Below, piece by piece: positions 42,274 through 51,524 of a stretch of 64,000 nucleotides of DNA. The position numbers and the translations under genes were made by a program. The DNA is from Deinococcus sp. Marseille-Q6407 (GTDB taxonomy: Bacteria; Deinococcota; Deinococci; Deinococcales; Deinococcaceae). The notes beneath the pieces are model-generated. The model saw nothing but the letters and a program-made list of their open reading frames with translations, was not told the DNA's origin and did no database searches. The stretch lies in the NCBI RefSeq assembly GCF_946848805.1, contig NZ_CAMPFU010000001.1:212001-276000 (forward strand). Direction: 5' to 3'. Each line of letters begins with the position of its first letter. The stretch's first letter is position 1.

Positions 42274-43122
42274 TTACTGGGCCAGCTTCACGGAGAAGGT
42301 GGAGCCGTTCTGGTCGATCAGGATGCTGGCGGTGCGGCCCGAACGGGTGAAGGTCGAGTACACCCGGCTGCCGTTGCGGCTGGTGCTGGTCAGGCGGTAG
42401 CCCTGGTTGCTCATCAGGTTCAGGTACTGGGCGTGCACGCGTTCCAGGGTGGTGTTCATGCGGAATGTGGAGCGCCACACGGCCTGGTTGAAGTTAGGAC
42501 GGGGAACCTGAGCCACCGGGGTCGAAGGAGCCGGGGTGGTGGTGCCGCCGCGGGCCACGTTGTAGAAGGCGGTGTCGGTCACCCAGTTGGTCTGGGGCAG
42601 CGGGTTCACCACGATGCTCAGTGCCTGGGCCAGACCCTGCTGACCGCTGACGTTCACGGTGGCAAAGGCGTTCTGGCTCTGGAAATCGGCCAGCTGGTTC
42701 AGGTTCAGCTTCTCGCGGCTGGCCAGGGCCAGCACCTTGTTCACGCCGTAGGGCGCGGCGATGTCAAAGGTGAAGTTGTCCTGGGCGCTGGGGAACACGC
42801 GGGTTTCACCGGCGCGCAGGTAGTTGCCGCCCGACTGCAGGTTGTTGGGGAGAATCAGGTCAACCTTGCCGTTGGGGTCCACGTTGAACAGGTAAACGTA
42901 GGCGCTTTCGTTGGTCTTGGTGAACAGACGGATCTTGTTGCCCACGTAGTAGTTGGGGGTGCGGGCGCCGCTGGTGTCGCGGTCGGTCCAGACCTGCACG
43001 GTCAGCGGGGTGGGGGCGGGGTTCACGATGATGCTCTGGGCGCTGATCTGGGGAGCAGCGTGGGCAGAACCGAAAGCGGCGGCGCCGAGAGCGGCGGTCA
43101 GAACAGTCAAAGTCTTTTTCAT
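42274..43122 (-). CDS. Secreted DUF4384 domain protein
   Basis: This 282-residue protein has a signal peptide (LTVLTAALGAAAFGSAHA) and a DUF4384 domain: VGNKIRLFTKTNESAYVYLF, NVDPNGKVDLILPNN, RAGETRVFPSAQDNFTFDIA. A C-terminal part contains ARTYLN-like VHAQYLNLMSNQGYRLTST and RSGRTASILIDQNGSTFSV. Such proteins are common in Deinococcus S-layer or envelope fractions; the biochemical role is unknown. CAGACT is 6 nt before the ATG. A strong terminator follows, suggesting high expression. Confidence 0.8.
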   Translation of the reverse strand: MKKTLTVLTAALGAAAFGSAHAAPQISAQSIIVNPAPTPLTVQVWTDRDTSGARTPNYYVGNKIRLFTKTNESAYVYLFNVDPNGKVDLILPNNLQSGGNYLRAGETRVFPSAQDNFTFDIAAPYGVNKVLALASREKLNLNQLADFQSQNAFATVNVSGQQGLAQALSIVVNPLPQTNWVTDTAFYNVARGGTTTPAPSTPVAQVPRPNFNQAVWRSTFRMNTTLERVHAQYLNLMSNQGYRLTSTSRNGSRVYSTFTRSGRTASILIDQNGSTFSVKLAQ

Positions 43123-43189
43123 GGCCCAAGTCTGCCGCGCCCACGTGACGGTGAGCTGATGAGGGCACTTGGAAATTTAGGGCGTTTTC

Positions 43190-44248
43190 TCACTTTCCGT
43201 CAGCTTTGGCGGACTGGGCGGCCGCCGCGCGCTGTGGCTTGCCAAATTCCTGCACCCAGTGATGTAGGTACTCGCTGCCCGGCACCCGCACGTAACTGAG
43301 GCCAGTTTCGGTGTAGTCGCCCATGATGGAGGCGCAGTGGCCGGGGCTGTTCAGCCAGTCGGAGACGGCCTCGGCCGGGGTGGGCTGGCCTACGGCGAGG
43401 TTCTCGGCGGTGTTGGCATTGGGGTAGCCGGCGGCCGCAATGCGCTGCGCCGGAGAACTGCCGTCCAGCTCGCTGACATGGTTCACGAACCCGGCAGCCG
43501 GCATCGCCAGCGCCTGGGCCAGTGCGGCACGGTCCAGCACCCGGCTGCGGGTCAGCGGTGCGCGGGCCACCCCGTCGGTGCGGCCGGTGGCGCAGTTGTA
43601 GCGGCTGGTGCGCAGCAGGTTGATGGCCCGCAGCACCTGATCCTCATAGACGGCCGAGGTCTGGACGCTGGACGGCAGCGTGAAGCTGACCGAACGCTTC
43701 AGCGGCCCGCCCACGCCGCTCAGGCTGAGGCTGGCGGTGTTGGTTCCAGGCTGCAGCGCCGCCGTGACGCGGCCGGAGCCCCGGTCATCCAGCGCCTGTC
43801 CATTCAACGAGTAGTGCGGCTGATAAGGCCGGTAGACCACGCTGCCCACGTCGCTCAGCAGCACGTTGTCCAGGCCCAGCAGCACCACCAGCTTGGCCCG
43901 TTCCTGCCCCTGCGACTTGACCTCGATGGGCAGCTGGCTTTGGCCCAGCGGCAGCCTGCCCCGGCTGAGGTTGACCGCCGCCACATAGTGCCCCGGCTGG
44001 TAGTAGGTGTGGGTCACTTGCCTGCCCTGCGCCGCCTGCCCGTCGCCGAAGTTCCAGCGTACGTCGGTGCCGCTGCTCACCTGTGCCCGGAAGTTCACGG
44101 TCAGCGGGGCCAGGCGCTGGCTGTCGGTCTCGGCCGAGACCTGAAACTGTTCCTGTGCAAACTGTTCCTGCGCGGCGGCCGGAACGAGTGAAAGCAGTAC
44201 TCCTGCGGCGCAGGTGAGCAGGGCGGCGGTGCGGGAGAGAGGGCGCAT
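43190..44248 (-). CDS. Secreted protein with PKD-like and SCP/CAP domains
   Basis: The 352-residue protein has a signal peptide (TAALLTCAAGVLLSLVPAAA), a PKD-like domain (LTVNFRAQVSSGTDVRWNFG, DGQ...THTYYQPGHYVAAVNLS), a second beta domain, and a CAP domain: DQVLRAINLLRTSRYNCA, LDRAALAQALAMPAAG, FVNHVSELDGSSPAQRI, NTAENLAVGQPTPAEAVSDW, LNSPGHCASIMGDYTETGLS. It is the second CAP protein in the window. TACACT (44256-44261, minus strand) is 7 nt before the ATG. Confidence 0.83.
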   Translation of the reverse strand: MRPLSRTAALLTCAAGVLLSLVPAAAQEQFAQEQFQVSAETDSQRLAPLTVNFRAQVSSGTDVRWNFGDGQAAQGRQVTHTYYQPGHYVAAVNLSRGRLPLGQSQLPIEVKSQGQERAKLVVLLGLDNVLLSDVGSVVYRPYQPHYSLNGQALDDRGSGRVTAALQPGTNTASLSLSGVGGPLKRSVSFTLPSSVQTSAVYEDQVLRAINLLRTSRYNCATGRTDGVARAPLTRSRVLDRAALAQALAMPAAGFVNHVSELDGSSPAQRIAAAGYPNANTAENLAVGQPTPAEAVSDWLNSPGHCASIMGDYTETGLSYVRVPGSEYLHHWVQEFGKPQRAAAAQSAKADGK

Positions 44249-44332
44249 AGGCCGCAGTGTAAACGGCGCGGGCGCTGTGCCCCCACCTTAAGGATGATGC
44301 GCCCCTCACCCGGGGACGTTAGATTCTGAAGT

Positions 44333-44971
44333 GTGATTGACTGGCTGCTGAACGTGATGAACTCGCTGGGATACGTGGGCGTATTTCTGCTGATGGTTCT
44401 GGAAAACCTGTTTCCACCCATCCCCAGCGAGGTGATTATGCCGGCGGCCGGCTTCGCTGCCTCGCCTGAGCAGGGCCAGCTGAACATCTTCGGGGTGATC
44501 GCGGCCGGGGCGCTGGGCAGCGTGATCGGCACCCTGCCGCTGTATTACGTCGGCAAGGTGTTCGGGCTGGAACGCAGCAAGCGCTGGGCCGACCGCTACG
44601 GCCGCTGGCTCACTGTAAGCGGCGACGACCTGCAAAAAGCCAGCGACTGGTTCGACCGCCACGGCGCTGGGGCGGTACTGTTCGGGCGGATGGTGCCGGG
44701 TGTGCGCAGCCTGCTGTCGCTGCCGGCCGGAATCAATGCGATGAACATGCCCCAGTTCCTGCTGTACTCGCTGATCGGCTCGGGCCTCTGGGCGGCGCTG
44801 CTGGCCGGTGCCGGCTACCTGCTGGGCGAACACTACGACCGGGTGGCGCAGTATGTGGACCCGGCGTCCAAGATCATTCTGGGCCTGCTGGTGCTGGGCT
44901 TTATCTGGTGGGTGCTCAGCCGCCGCCGGGCCGGCAAGGGCGGCAGCGCCGGAGACGGAGCGGCCAGCTGA
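44333..44971 (+). CDS. DedA family membrane protein
   Basis: This 212-residue protein has the DedA/VTT core: MVLENLFPPIPSEVIMPAAG, AAGALGSVIGTLPLYYVGK, FDRHGAGAVLFGRMVPGVRS, LLSLPAGINAMNMPQFLLYS. DedA proteins take part in lipid-carrier or phospholipid translocation and proton-motive-force homeostasis. The start is GTG at 44333 with TAGATT 7 nt upstream. Confidence 0.9.
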   Translation: MIDWLLNVMNSLGYVGVFLLMVLENLFPPIPSEVIMPAAGFAASPEQGQLNIFGVIAAGALGSVIGTLPLYYVGKVFGLERSKRWADRYGRWLTVSGDDLQKASDWFDRHGAGAVLFGRMVPGVRSLLSLPAGINAMNMPQFLLYSLIGSGLWAALLAGAGYLLGEHYDRVAQYVDPASKIILGLLVLGFIWWVLSRRRAGKGGSAGDGAAS

Positions 44972-45077
44972 GGCCGGGGCCGAAACAAGTACTTCGCCGG
45001 GCGGCCGCAACTCTTCTGCTTTAATGGGGCTGTTCCTTCAATCTATCCCCCAGCACCGCCCGACAGGAGGCCCCCTC

Positions 45078-46247
45078 ATGTTCGACCAGTTTGCCGTGAT
45101 GGACCTGCTTGCTCCCGAGGAGCGGCAGGCCCGCGCCAGTGCCCGCCAGTACGCCGAAAAAGCCCTGATGCCCCACATCGCCGGATGGTGGGACGCCGCA
45201 GAAGTTCCGGTGCGCGAGGTGATGCGCGGCCTGGGCACCCAGGGCCTGCTGGGCCCGATGATTCCGCCGGAATACGGCGGCAGCGGGGCCAGTTCCAACC
45301 TCTACGGCGCCCTGATGTACGAGCTGGACCGGGTGGACAGCGGGATTCGCAGCGCCGCCAGCGTGCAGGGCAGCCTGGTGATGTACCCGATTCATGCTTA
45401 CGGCAGCGACGAGCAAAAAGCCCAGTATCTGCCGGGGCTGGCCAGCGGCGAGCTGATCAGCTGCTTTGGCCTGACTGAGCCAGACGGCGGCTCCGATCCC
45501 GGCGCCATGCGCACCCGCGCCCACCGCGACGGCGACGACTGGGTGCTGGACGGCGACAAAATCTGGATCACCAACTCACCGCTGGCCGATATCGCGGTGG
45601 TGTGGGCGCAGGTGGAGGAGGCCGGGCGCGATACGGTACGCGGCTTTGTGGTGCCTACAGATACCCCCGGCTACAGCGCTCCCACCATTCACCGCAAGAT
45701 GAGCATGCGGGCCAGCGTGACCGGGGAAATCGTGCTGGACGGCTGCCGGGTGCCGGGGTCGGCGCTGCTGCCCGGTGTGCGCGGGCTGAAAGGGCCGCTG
45801 TCGTGCCTGACCGGAGCCCGCTTTGGCATCGGCTGGGGCGCGATGGGCGCCCTGGAACTGATGCTGACCACCGCCCTGGACTACACCGGCAGCCGCATCA
45901 CTTTCGGGCAACCCACCGCCTCGCGGCAGCTGGTGCAGGACAAACTGGTCAAGATGGCGACCGACCACTCGGCCGGGCTGCTGCTGGCCTGGCGGCTGGG
46001 CGTGCTGAAAGACACCGGCACGATGGACTACACCCAGGTCAGCCTGGTCAAGCGCAACAATGTGCGCCGCGCTCTGGAAGGCGCCCGGCTGGCCCGCGAA
46101 CTGCTGGGCGCCAACGGCATCACCACCGAGTACCCGGTGATTCGCCACATGCTGAACCTGGAAACGGTAGACACCTACGAGGGCACCCACGACATCCACA
46201 CCCTGATCGCTGGCCGGGGCCTGACCGGGGAAAGCGCGATGGGCTAG
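45078..46247 (+). CDS. gcdH: Acyl-CoA dehydrogenase, glutaryl-CoA dehydrogenase-like
   Basis: This 389-residue flavoenzyme has CFGLTEPDGGSDPGAMRTRA and DKIWITNSPLADIAVVWAQ (FAD region), FGIGWGAMGALELMLTTALD, and the C-terminal VDTYEGTHDIHTLIAGRGLT, in which the Glu of YEGT is the catalytic base. The YEGTHDIH form and LTEP..GSDPG stretch are those of glutaryl-CoA dehydrogenase, which oxidises and decarboxylates glutaryl-CoA to crotonyl-CoA in lysine/tryptophan breakdown. AGGAGG lies 8 nt before the ATG. Confidence 0.83.
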   Translation: MFDQFAVMDLLAPEERQARASARQYAEKALMPHIAGWWDAAEVPVREVMRGLGTQGLLGPMIPPEYGGSGASSNLYGALMYELDRVDSGIRSAASVQGSLVMYPIHAYGSDEQKAQYLPGLASGELISCFGLTEPDGGSDPGAMRTRAHRDGDDWVLDGDKIWITNSPLADIAVVWAQVEEAGRDTVRGFVVPTDTPGYSAPTIHRKMSMRASVTGEIVLDGCRVPGSALLPGVRGLKGPLSCLTGARFGIGWGAMGALELMLTTALDYTGSRITFGQPTASRQLVQDKLVKMATDHSAGLLLAWRLGVLKDTGTMDYTQVSLVKRNNVRRALEGARLARELLGANGITTEYPVIRHMLNLETVDTYEGTHDIHTLIAGRGLTGESAMG

Positions 46248-46283
46248 AGGAAGGAGGCAGGCAGGTAAGAGAGCTAAGGTGGG

Positions 46284-48648
46284 TCAGGGCAGCAGGCCAG
46301 CTTCCTGGGCTTTCCACTCCAGGTAGCTGGTCATGTCCTCGGTGGACAGCGGCCGGCTTTCGAGGTAGCCCTGAATCTGAATCGGTCCCCAGCGCCGCAG
46401 CAGGTCGAACTGCTCGGAGGTTTCCACGCCCTCGGCCACCACGTCTAGCCCCGATTCCTGCGCGAAGGTGATCAGGGCGTGCATCAGCGGCCGGGTGGAG
46501 CGGCCGGCACTGACTGGTGTCAGCTGCGCGGTGAGCGAGCGGTCAATTTTCAGCACCTGCATGGGCAGCTGTGCCAGGCCCGCCAGGCTGGCGTAACCGG
46601 TGCCCACGTCATCCAGCCCGATGCTCAGCCCGGCGGCCTGCAACTCCTGAAAGGGCCGCAGCCGGCGCACGTCCACCACGGCCGCCTCGGTCAGTTCCAG
46701 CATCAGGGCGCCGGGGTCCAGGCCGTACTCCTGTAGCAAGGCGCTGACCTGCCGGGCCAGGTCCGGCTGGGTCAGCTGCCGCGCCGAGACATTCACGCTG
46801 ATTTTCAGCTGTGGCCAGAGCTGCCGCCACTCGCTCAGCTGCTGCAGGGCCGCCCGCGCTGCCCAGGACCCCAGCTGCAGGATCAGGTCACTGCGCTCGG
46901 CCACCGGGATAAATACATGCGGCGAGACTTCGCCCCAGGGACTGTGCCAGCGCAGCAGCGCCTCGATCATCACCGGCTGGCCGTTGCCCGAATCCACCAC
47001 CGCCTGGTACTGCAGATAAAAGCCGTCTTCTTGCAGCGCAGTGTGCAGCGCCTGTTCCACCGTGAGCTGCTCCAGCGCCTCGGTGCCCAGGGTGGCCTGG
47101 TACATCCGGTAACGCCCGCGCTCCTGCTTGGCCTGGTAGAGCGCCAGGTCGGCGTGCTTTTGCAGGGTAATCACGTCCAGGCCGTGGTTGGGAAATATGG
47201 CGATGCCGATAGACGCGGTGGTGTGCAGCGTGAGCCCCCCGGCGCTGTAAGGGTGGGCCAGCTGTTCGAGCAGTTGCTGTGCGGCCTGCTCGGCTGCCTG
47301 TGGGGAGTCCACCGACCGCAGCAGCACTGTGAACTCGTCACCGCCCTGCCGCGCCACCTCGTCACCCGGCTGGACGTTGTGCAGCAGCCGCTCGGCCACC
47401 TGTTTCAGCAGCTGGTCTCCCACCGGATGTCCCAGGGTGTCGTTGATCTGCTTGAAATGGTCCAGGTCGATAAACAGCACCGCCGTCACCTCAGGCGGGC
47501 GGGTCTGGCAGATGGCTTCCAGCTGCTTTTCCAGCGCCGGGCGGTTGAGCAGCCCGGTCAGGCTGTCGTGTGAGGCACGGTAAGCCAGCTCGGCCTGCGC
47601 CGCCTGCAGCGTCTCGTTCATGGCGGCCAGCTGATCGCCGCGCTGCTGCTGCTCGGCCGCATGAAACTCCAGCCGGTCAATCTGCAGCTGGGTGGCCAGC
47701 ACTTTGGTGCGCTCCTGCGAGATGGTTTCCAGCTGCTCTTTTTTCAGCTCGTGATAGCGCCGCAGTGCCGTCAGTGCGCCGGCCATATCGCCCAGCTCTT
47801 CCAGCGCATACGACAGTTCGCAGTAGCCTTCACGCAGGTAGTGGGTGGCCGACAACTCCTCGGCTATGTTGAGTGCTTTTTGCAGGTCGGCGGCCGCTGC
47901 GGCTGAGCGGCCTAGACGCCGCAGGATGGCCCCACGGGTCATCAGCCCGTCGCACAGGCTTTCTTTCAGGTTCAGCCGCTCGGCCAGCTCCATCGTCTGC
48001 CGGCAGGCGTCCAGGCCCTCTTCAAAGCGTCCCATGTTCTTGAGGTTGGTGGCGATGTTGCCGTGCAGGATGGCGGCAAACTGTCCCATGTCCAGACCGC
48101 TGATCCGGTCCAGCGCCCCGCGGTTGAGCCGCAGCGCCGTTTCCGGGTCGCCGCGCTGGTCGTGGTTGGCCGCCAGGTTGATCGTCGCGCTGATTTCCAG
48201 GGGCAGGTGCCCGGCGGCGCGGGCGCCCGCCTGGGCTTCCAGCTGATATTTCAGGGCCTGGTCGTAGTCCTGCAGGTGCATGTACAGGTAGCCGATGGTG
48301 TTCAGGGTGCGGACCTCGCCCTCGCTGTCACGCAGCTCCTGCACCAGCCGCAGGCTTTCCAGCTGGGTCTGCAGCGCTTCCCCGTACTGGCCGGTCTGGG
48401 TGGTGATGGCCCCTAGGCCGCCCAGGGCGCGGGCCTGCAGGGGGCCGGTGCCGGTCTGCTCGGCCGCCCGGGGCGGCCTGCCGGGCCAGTTGCAGCGCCT
48501 GCGCCGGGTTCTGGGCCAGGGCAACTTCGGCCTGCTCGGTCAGCTGCCGGACCTCTGCGGGAAGCTGTTCAGCCACCGGAACGGAAGCCGGAAAAGCGGG
48601 TTGGCCGTCCGGACGCTCCGGCGGGCCAGAACGTGTCTGGTCACGCAT
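46284..48648 (-). pseudogene. TPR-GGDEF-EAL signalling protein, frameshifted near the N-terminus
   Basis: Intact, it would be about 787 residues: TPR-like repeats (to about residue 320), a coiled coil, a GGDEF domain (ASHDSLTGLLNRPALEKQLE, FIDLDHFKQINDTLGHPVGD, ARQGGDEFTVLL) and an EAL domain (MIEALLRWHSPWG, KISVNVSARQLTQPD, GLDDVGTGYASLAGL, DVVAEGVETSEQ). Both catalytic motifs look intact; the inhibitory-site Arg of RxxD is replaced (QPGD). It has no membrane or sensor domain. The frame shifts at 48470-48473: removing one C from a C4 run joins LQLARQAA to RAAEQTGTG. TATACT (48658-48663, minus strand) is 9 nt before the ATG at 48648. Confidence 0.8.
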
Positions 48649-48657
48649 ATCCCCGTC

Positions 48658-48663
48658 AGTATA
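48658..48663 (-). promoter_or_regulatory. -10 hexamer of the GGDEF-EAL gene
   Basis: TATACT on the minus strand, 9 nt before the ATG. Confidence 0.5.
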
Positions 48664-48731
48664 GGGGGCAAATGTGAAATTCTTTCCGCTTGGGCTCGGC
48701 AGGCGGCCGGCACCCGGGTCCCGCTTTGAAC

Positions 48732-48737
48732 TAGCAT
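48732..48737 (+). promoter_or_regulatory. -10 hexamer of crcB
   Basis: TAGCAT ends 6 nt before the ATG at 48744. The short leader leaves no room for a fluoride riboswitch. Confidence 0.45.
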
Positions 48738-48743
48738 CGGCCC

Positions 48744-49127
48744 ATGACCTGGCTGTATATCGCTCTGGGAGGCGCGGCGGGCGCAGCACTGCGGCATGCA
48801 GCCACGCTGCTGCTGGCCCCGCTGACCCTGCGGGCCGGCTGGCCGCTGGCTGTATTGCTGATCAACCTGCTCGGTTCGCTGCTGCTGGGGTTGCTGCTGG
48901 CGCTGGTGGGCCGGGGCGCGCTGAGCGACGCGGCGCGGCTGGCACTGGGCAGCGGGCTGCTGGGCGGCTTTACCACCTTCAGCACCTTTAGCGTGGACCT
49001 GGATACCCTGCTGGCCCGCGGCGCCTACGCCGAAACGGCACTGTACCTGGGCCTCAGCGTGGGCGGGGGCGTGCTGGCGGCGGCGCTGGGCCGCTGGCTG
49101 GCCCTGGGGCTGCTGGCCAGAGGTTGA
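48744..49127 (+). CDS. crcB: Fluoride exporter CrcB/FluC
   Basis: The 127-residue four-helix membrane protein has [36 protein letters not shown] and the fluoride-path signature [19 protein letters not shown]. It forms a dual-topology dimeric F- channel. A single-gene form is present here; no second crcB is adjacent. Confidence 0.9.
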   Translation: MTWLYIALGGAAGAALRHAATLLLAPLTLRAGWPLAVLLINLLGSLLLGLLLALVGRGALSDAARLALGSGLLGGFTTFSTFSVDLDTLLARGAYAETALYLGLSVGGGVLAAALGRWLALGLLARG

Positions 49128-49135
49128 TGTTGGCG

Positions 49136-49162
49136 GCCCGCGGCAGCTGAGCTGCGGGAGCC
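49136..49162 (+). terminator. Weak hairpin after crcB
   Basis: GGC-CCCGC...GCGGG-GCC surrounds a GCAGCTGAGCTGC core; no T-run. Confidence 0.3.
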
Positions 49163-49206
49163 AAAGTGAGCCGCCGCTCACCCGGCCAGGCTCTAAAGTG
49201 AGCCTT

Positions 49207-49710
49207 ATGACCAAAGCCGCCCTGGCCTTCCTGACCGTGCCTGCCCTGGCTGCCTGCAGCCTGGTGACTTTGCCCCCGCAGCCGCTGCCGGACGTGACCC
49301 TGACCACGCCGCTGCCGCTGGTGGCTTCGGGCCTGCGGCTGTTTCAGGAAGCGCCGCTGTTTCCCGCGCCGGTGGACGGCCGCCTGAAAAACATCTCGGT
49401 CACAGGGCAGGCGACGCTGAGCGTCCCGGCCAGTTCCCGCGTGGTGGTGGATGTGCTGCTGACCCGTGATTTGCCGGTCAATTGCCTGTCTTACGGGGGC
49501 TACCGGGGTTGCCTCGCGGGCGGCGAGACCGTTGGCACGGTGACCTTTGAAGCGGGTCAGACCGGGGCCAGCGTGCTGCTGCGCGGCGCCAGCCTGACCG
49601 AGCTGGCGCATGCCGCGCAGGGCCATCTGGGGCTGATGCTGAAAGAAGGATCGCTGCCCGCCAACACCACTGTGCAGCTGACTGGCCTGCGGGCAGCCGC
49701 CACCCTCTGA
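49207..49710 (+). CDS. Small lipoprotein of unknown function
   Basis: I do not recognise this 167-residue protein. It has a lipoprotein signal (AFLTVPALAACSLV; the lipobox Cys is in LAAC), a short Pro-rich segment, then a beta-rich domain with LFQEAPLFPAPVDGRLKNIS, VVVDVLLTRDLPVNC and a second Cys in YRGCLAGGE that could form a disulfide. TAAAGT (49194-49199) is 7 nt before the ATG at 49207, which argues against the overlapping GTG at 49198. Confidence 0.7.
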   Translation: MTKAALAFLTVPALAACSLVTLPPQPLPDVTLTTPLPLVASGLRLFQEAPLFPAPVDGRLKNISVTGQATLSVPASSRVVVDVLLTRDLPVNCLSYGGYRGCLAGGETVGTVTFEAGQTGASVLLRGASLTELAHAAQGHLGLMLKEGSLPANTTVQLTGLRAAATL

Positions 49711-49773
49711 CCATGCTCGGCGCGGGGCAGCACAAAAGCCGCTGCTGGCAGCCTGAGCTGCGCAGCCCTGCTC

Positions 49774-49779
49774 TAGACT
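49774..49779 (+). promoter_or_regulatory. -10 hexamer of xseA
   Basis: TAGACT ends 7 nt before the ATG at 49787. Confidence 0.5.
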
Positions 49780-49786
49780 GTCTCCT

Positions 49787-51043
49787 ATGCCTCCCCGCCG
49801 CTCTGCCCGCTCCTCTGCTCCCGCCGCCGAAGACGCCGCTCCCACCCAGTGGCTGGAACTCTCCGAGCTGCTGGACTATGTGGGGCAGGTGCTGGGCCGG
49901 GGCCTGCCCGGCGCGGTGTGGGTGCGGGCCGAAATTGCCGAGCTGACAGACCGCCGGCACCTCTACCTGGAACTGATTCAGCTGGACGGTGGCCAGCAGG
50001 TCGCCAAGTGCCGCGCCAACTTGTGGGCCCGCGAGCGCTTTGCCCTGGAAGGCAAGCTGCGGCGGGCCACCGGCGGCGGCCTCAGCGCCGGCATGACGGT
50101 GCTGCTGCTGTGCACCGCCGAGTTCCATCCGCAGTACGGGTTCTCGCTGCACATTCACGACCTCTCGCCGGAATTCACGCTGGGCGAGGCGGCCGCCCGC
50201 CTGGGGGCTATGCGTGAAACCTTGCAGGCCGAAGGAGTCTACGAACTGAACCGTGCCCTGCCGCTGCCGGCCGATTACGCCCGCATCGCCGTGATTGCTC
50301 CCGAGGGAGCCGCCGGCCTGGGCGACTTTCACCGCGAGGTGGCGCCCCTGCAGGAGGCCGGCGCCCTGGAGCTGCTGTACCTGCCGGCCACCTTCCAGGG
50401 CCGCGAGGCCAGCGCCAGCCTGACCCGCGCCGCCGCCGAGGCACTGGCCCTGCACGCCGAGCAGCCGCTGGACGCCCTGGTGGTGATTCGCGGCGGGGGC
50501 GCCACCACCGACCTGGCCTGGTTGAACGACCTGGATTTCGGCCGTGCTCTGGCGCAGTTTCCCGCGCCGGTCATCACCGGGCTGGGGCACGCCCGCGACG
50601 ACACCTTGCCCGACGAGCTGGCCGCCCTGCGCACCGATACGCCCAGCAAGGCCGCCGCCCATATCGTCCGCACGGTGGTGAATGCCGCGGCCCAGGCCCA
50701 GGCCGACTGGCAGACCATTCGCCGCGCTGGGGCCGAGGAAGCCACGAACGCCGACGCCGGCGTGCGCTGGCTGCGCGACCGGCTGCGCGGCGCTGCCCGG
50801 CGGCAACTGACAGATGCCGAGCGAGACATGACTGCGCTGATGCGTTCGGCAGTGGGCCTGTCGCCCGAGCGCACACTGGGCCGTGGCTACGCGCTGGTGC
50901 GCGGCGCGGCCGGGCAGCCGGTCACCCGGGCGGCGCAGGTCGGCGCGGATGAGCCGCTGACCCTGCATTTTGCAGACGGGGACGTGGCGGTGCAGGTGAT
51001 CTCAGAGCAGGCAGTGGCAGGACCAGTACAGCCTGAGCCCTGA
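49787..51043 (+). CDS. xseA: Exodeoxyribonuclease VII large subunit
   Basis: This 418-residue protein has an N-terminal OB fold ([40 protein letters not shown]) and the catalytic domain with [59 protein letters not shown] and [13 protein letters not shown]. The [15 protein letters not shown]-terminal motif is typical. It degrades single-stranded DNA as a complex with many XseB subunits; xseB is not adjacent. The coiled-coil region is shorter than in E. coli (about 456 residues). Confidence 0.9.
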   Translation: MPPRRSARSSAPAAEDAAPTQWLELSELLDYVGQVLGRGLPGAVWVRAEIAELTDRRHLYLELIQLDGGQQVAKCRANLWARERFALEGKLRRATGGGLSAGMTVLLLCTAEFHPQYGFSLHIHDLSPEFTLGEAAARLGAMRETLQAEGVYELNRALPLPADYARIAVIAPEGAAGLGDFHREVAPLQEAGALELLYLPATFQGREASASLTRAAAEALALHAEQPLDALVVIRGGGATTDLAWLNDLDFGRALAQFPAPVITGLGHARDDTLPDELAALRTDTPSKAAAHIVRTVVNAAAQAQADWQTIRRAGAEEATNADAGVRWLRDRLRGAARRQLTDAERDMTALMRSAVGLSPERTLGRGYALVRGAAGQPVTRAAQVGADEPLTLHFADGDVAVQVISEQAVAGPVQPEP

Positions 51044-51068
51044 ACGGAGTGCGGCGGTACACTGACCC

Positions 51069-51524
51069 ATGCCGCCGCAGATCAGTCATGCTTCCCTGGA
51101 CGACCTGAACCTTCTGAGTGACCTCTTTGACGAGTACCGGGTCTGGTACGGGCAGCCGAGCGACCGGGCCGCGGCCCACGCTTTTTTGCAGGAGCGGCTG
51201 CTGCTGGGCGAATCGGTCATTTTGCTGGCGCATCTGAACGGTGTGCCGGCCGGCTTCACTCAGCTGTACCGTTCCTTTTCCAGCGTGCGGATGAAGCGGC
51301 TGTGGATTTTGAACGACCTGTTTGTGCGTTCCGAGTTCCGTGGTCAGCGGGTGGGCGTGGCCCTGCTGGACGCTGCCCGTGACCTGGCGGTGCAGAGCGG
51401 CGCCAGAGGCGTGGCCCTGGAAACGGCCGGCGACAACCTGGCAGCCCAGCGCCTCTATGACCATTATGGCTTCCGGCGCAGCACGGGCGTGCATTACCTG
51501 CTGGAAGTGGGGGAACCGGCATGA
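51069..51524 (+). CDS. GNAT family N-acetyltransferase
   Basis: The 151-residue protein has the GNAT core: SVILLAHLNGVPAGFTQLYR, WILNDLFVRSEFRGQRVGVA (acetyl-CoA loop R-G-Q-R-V-G) and ALETAGDNLAAQRLYDHYGF. Substrate unknown. TACACT lies 5 nt before the ATG. The stop codon overlaps the tyrA start (ATGA). Confidence 0.85.
   Translation: MPPQISHASLDDLNLLSDLFDEYRVWYGQPSDRAAAHAFLQERLLLGESVILLAHLNGVPAGFTQLYRSFSSVRMKRLWILNDLFVRSEFRGQRVGVALLDAARDLAVQSGARGVALETAGDNLAAQRLYDHYGFRRSTGVHYLLEVGEPA

Noticed and set aside
48664..48743. Fluoride riboswitch upstream of crcB
   Set aside because: The predicted transcript starts only a few bases before the ATG and no fluoride-aptamer sequence was recognised.
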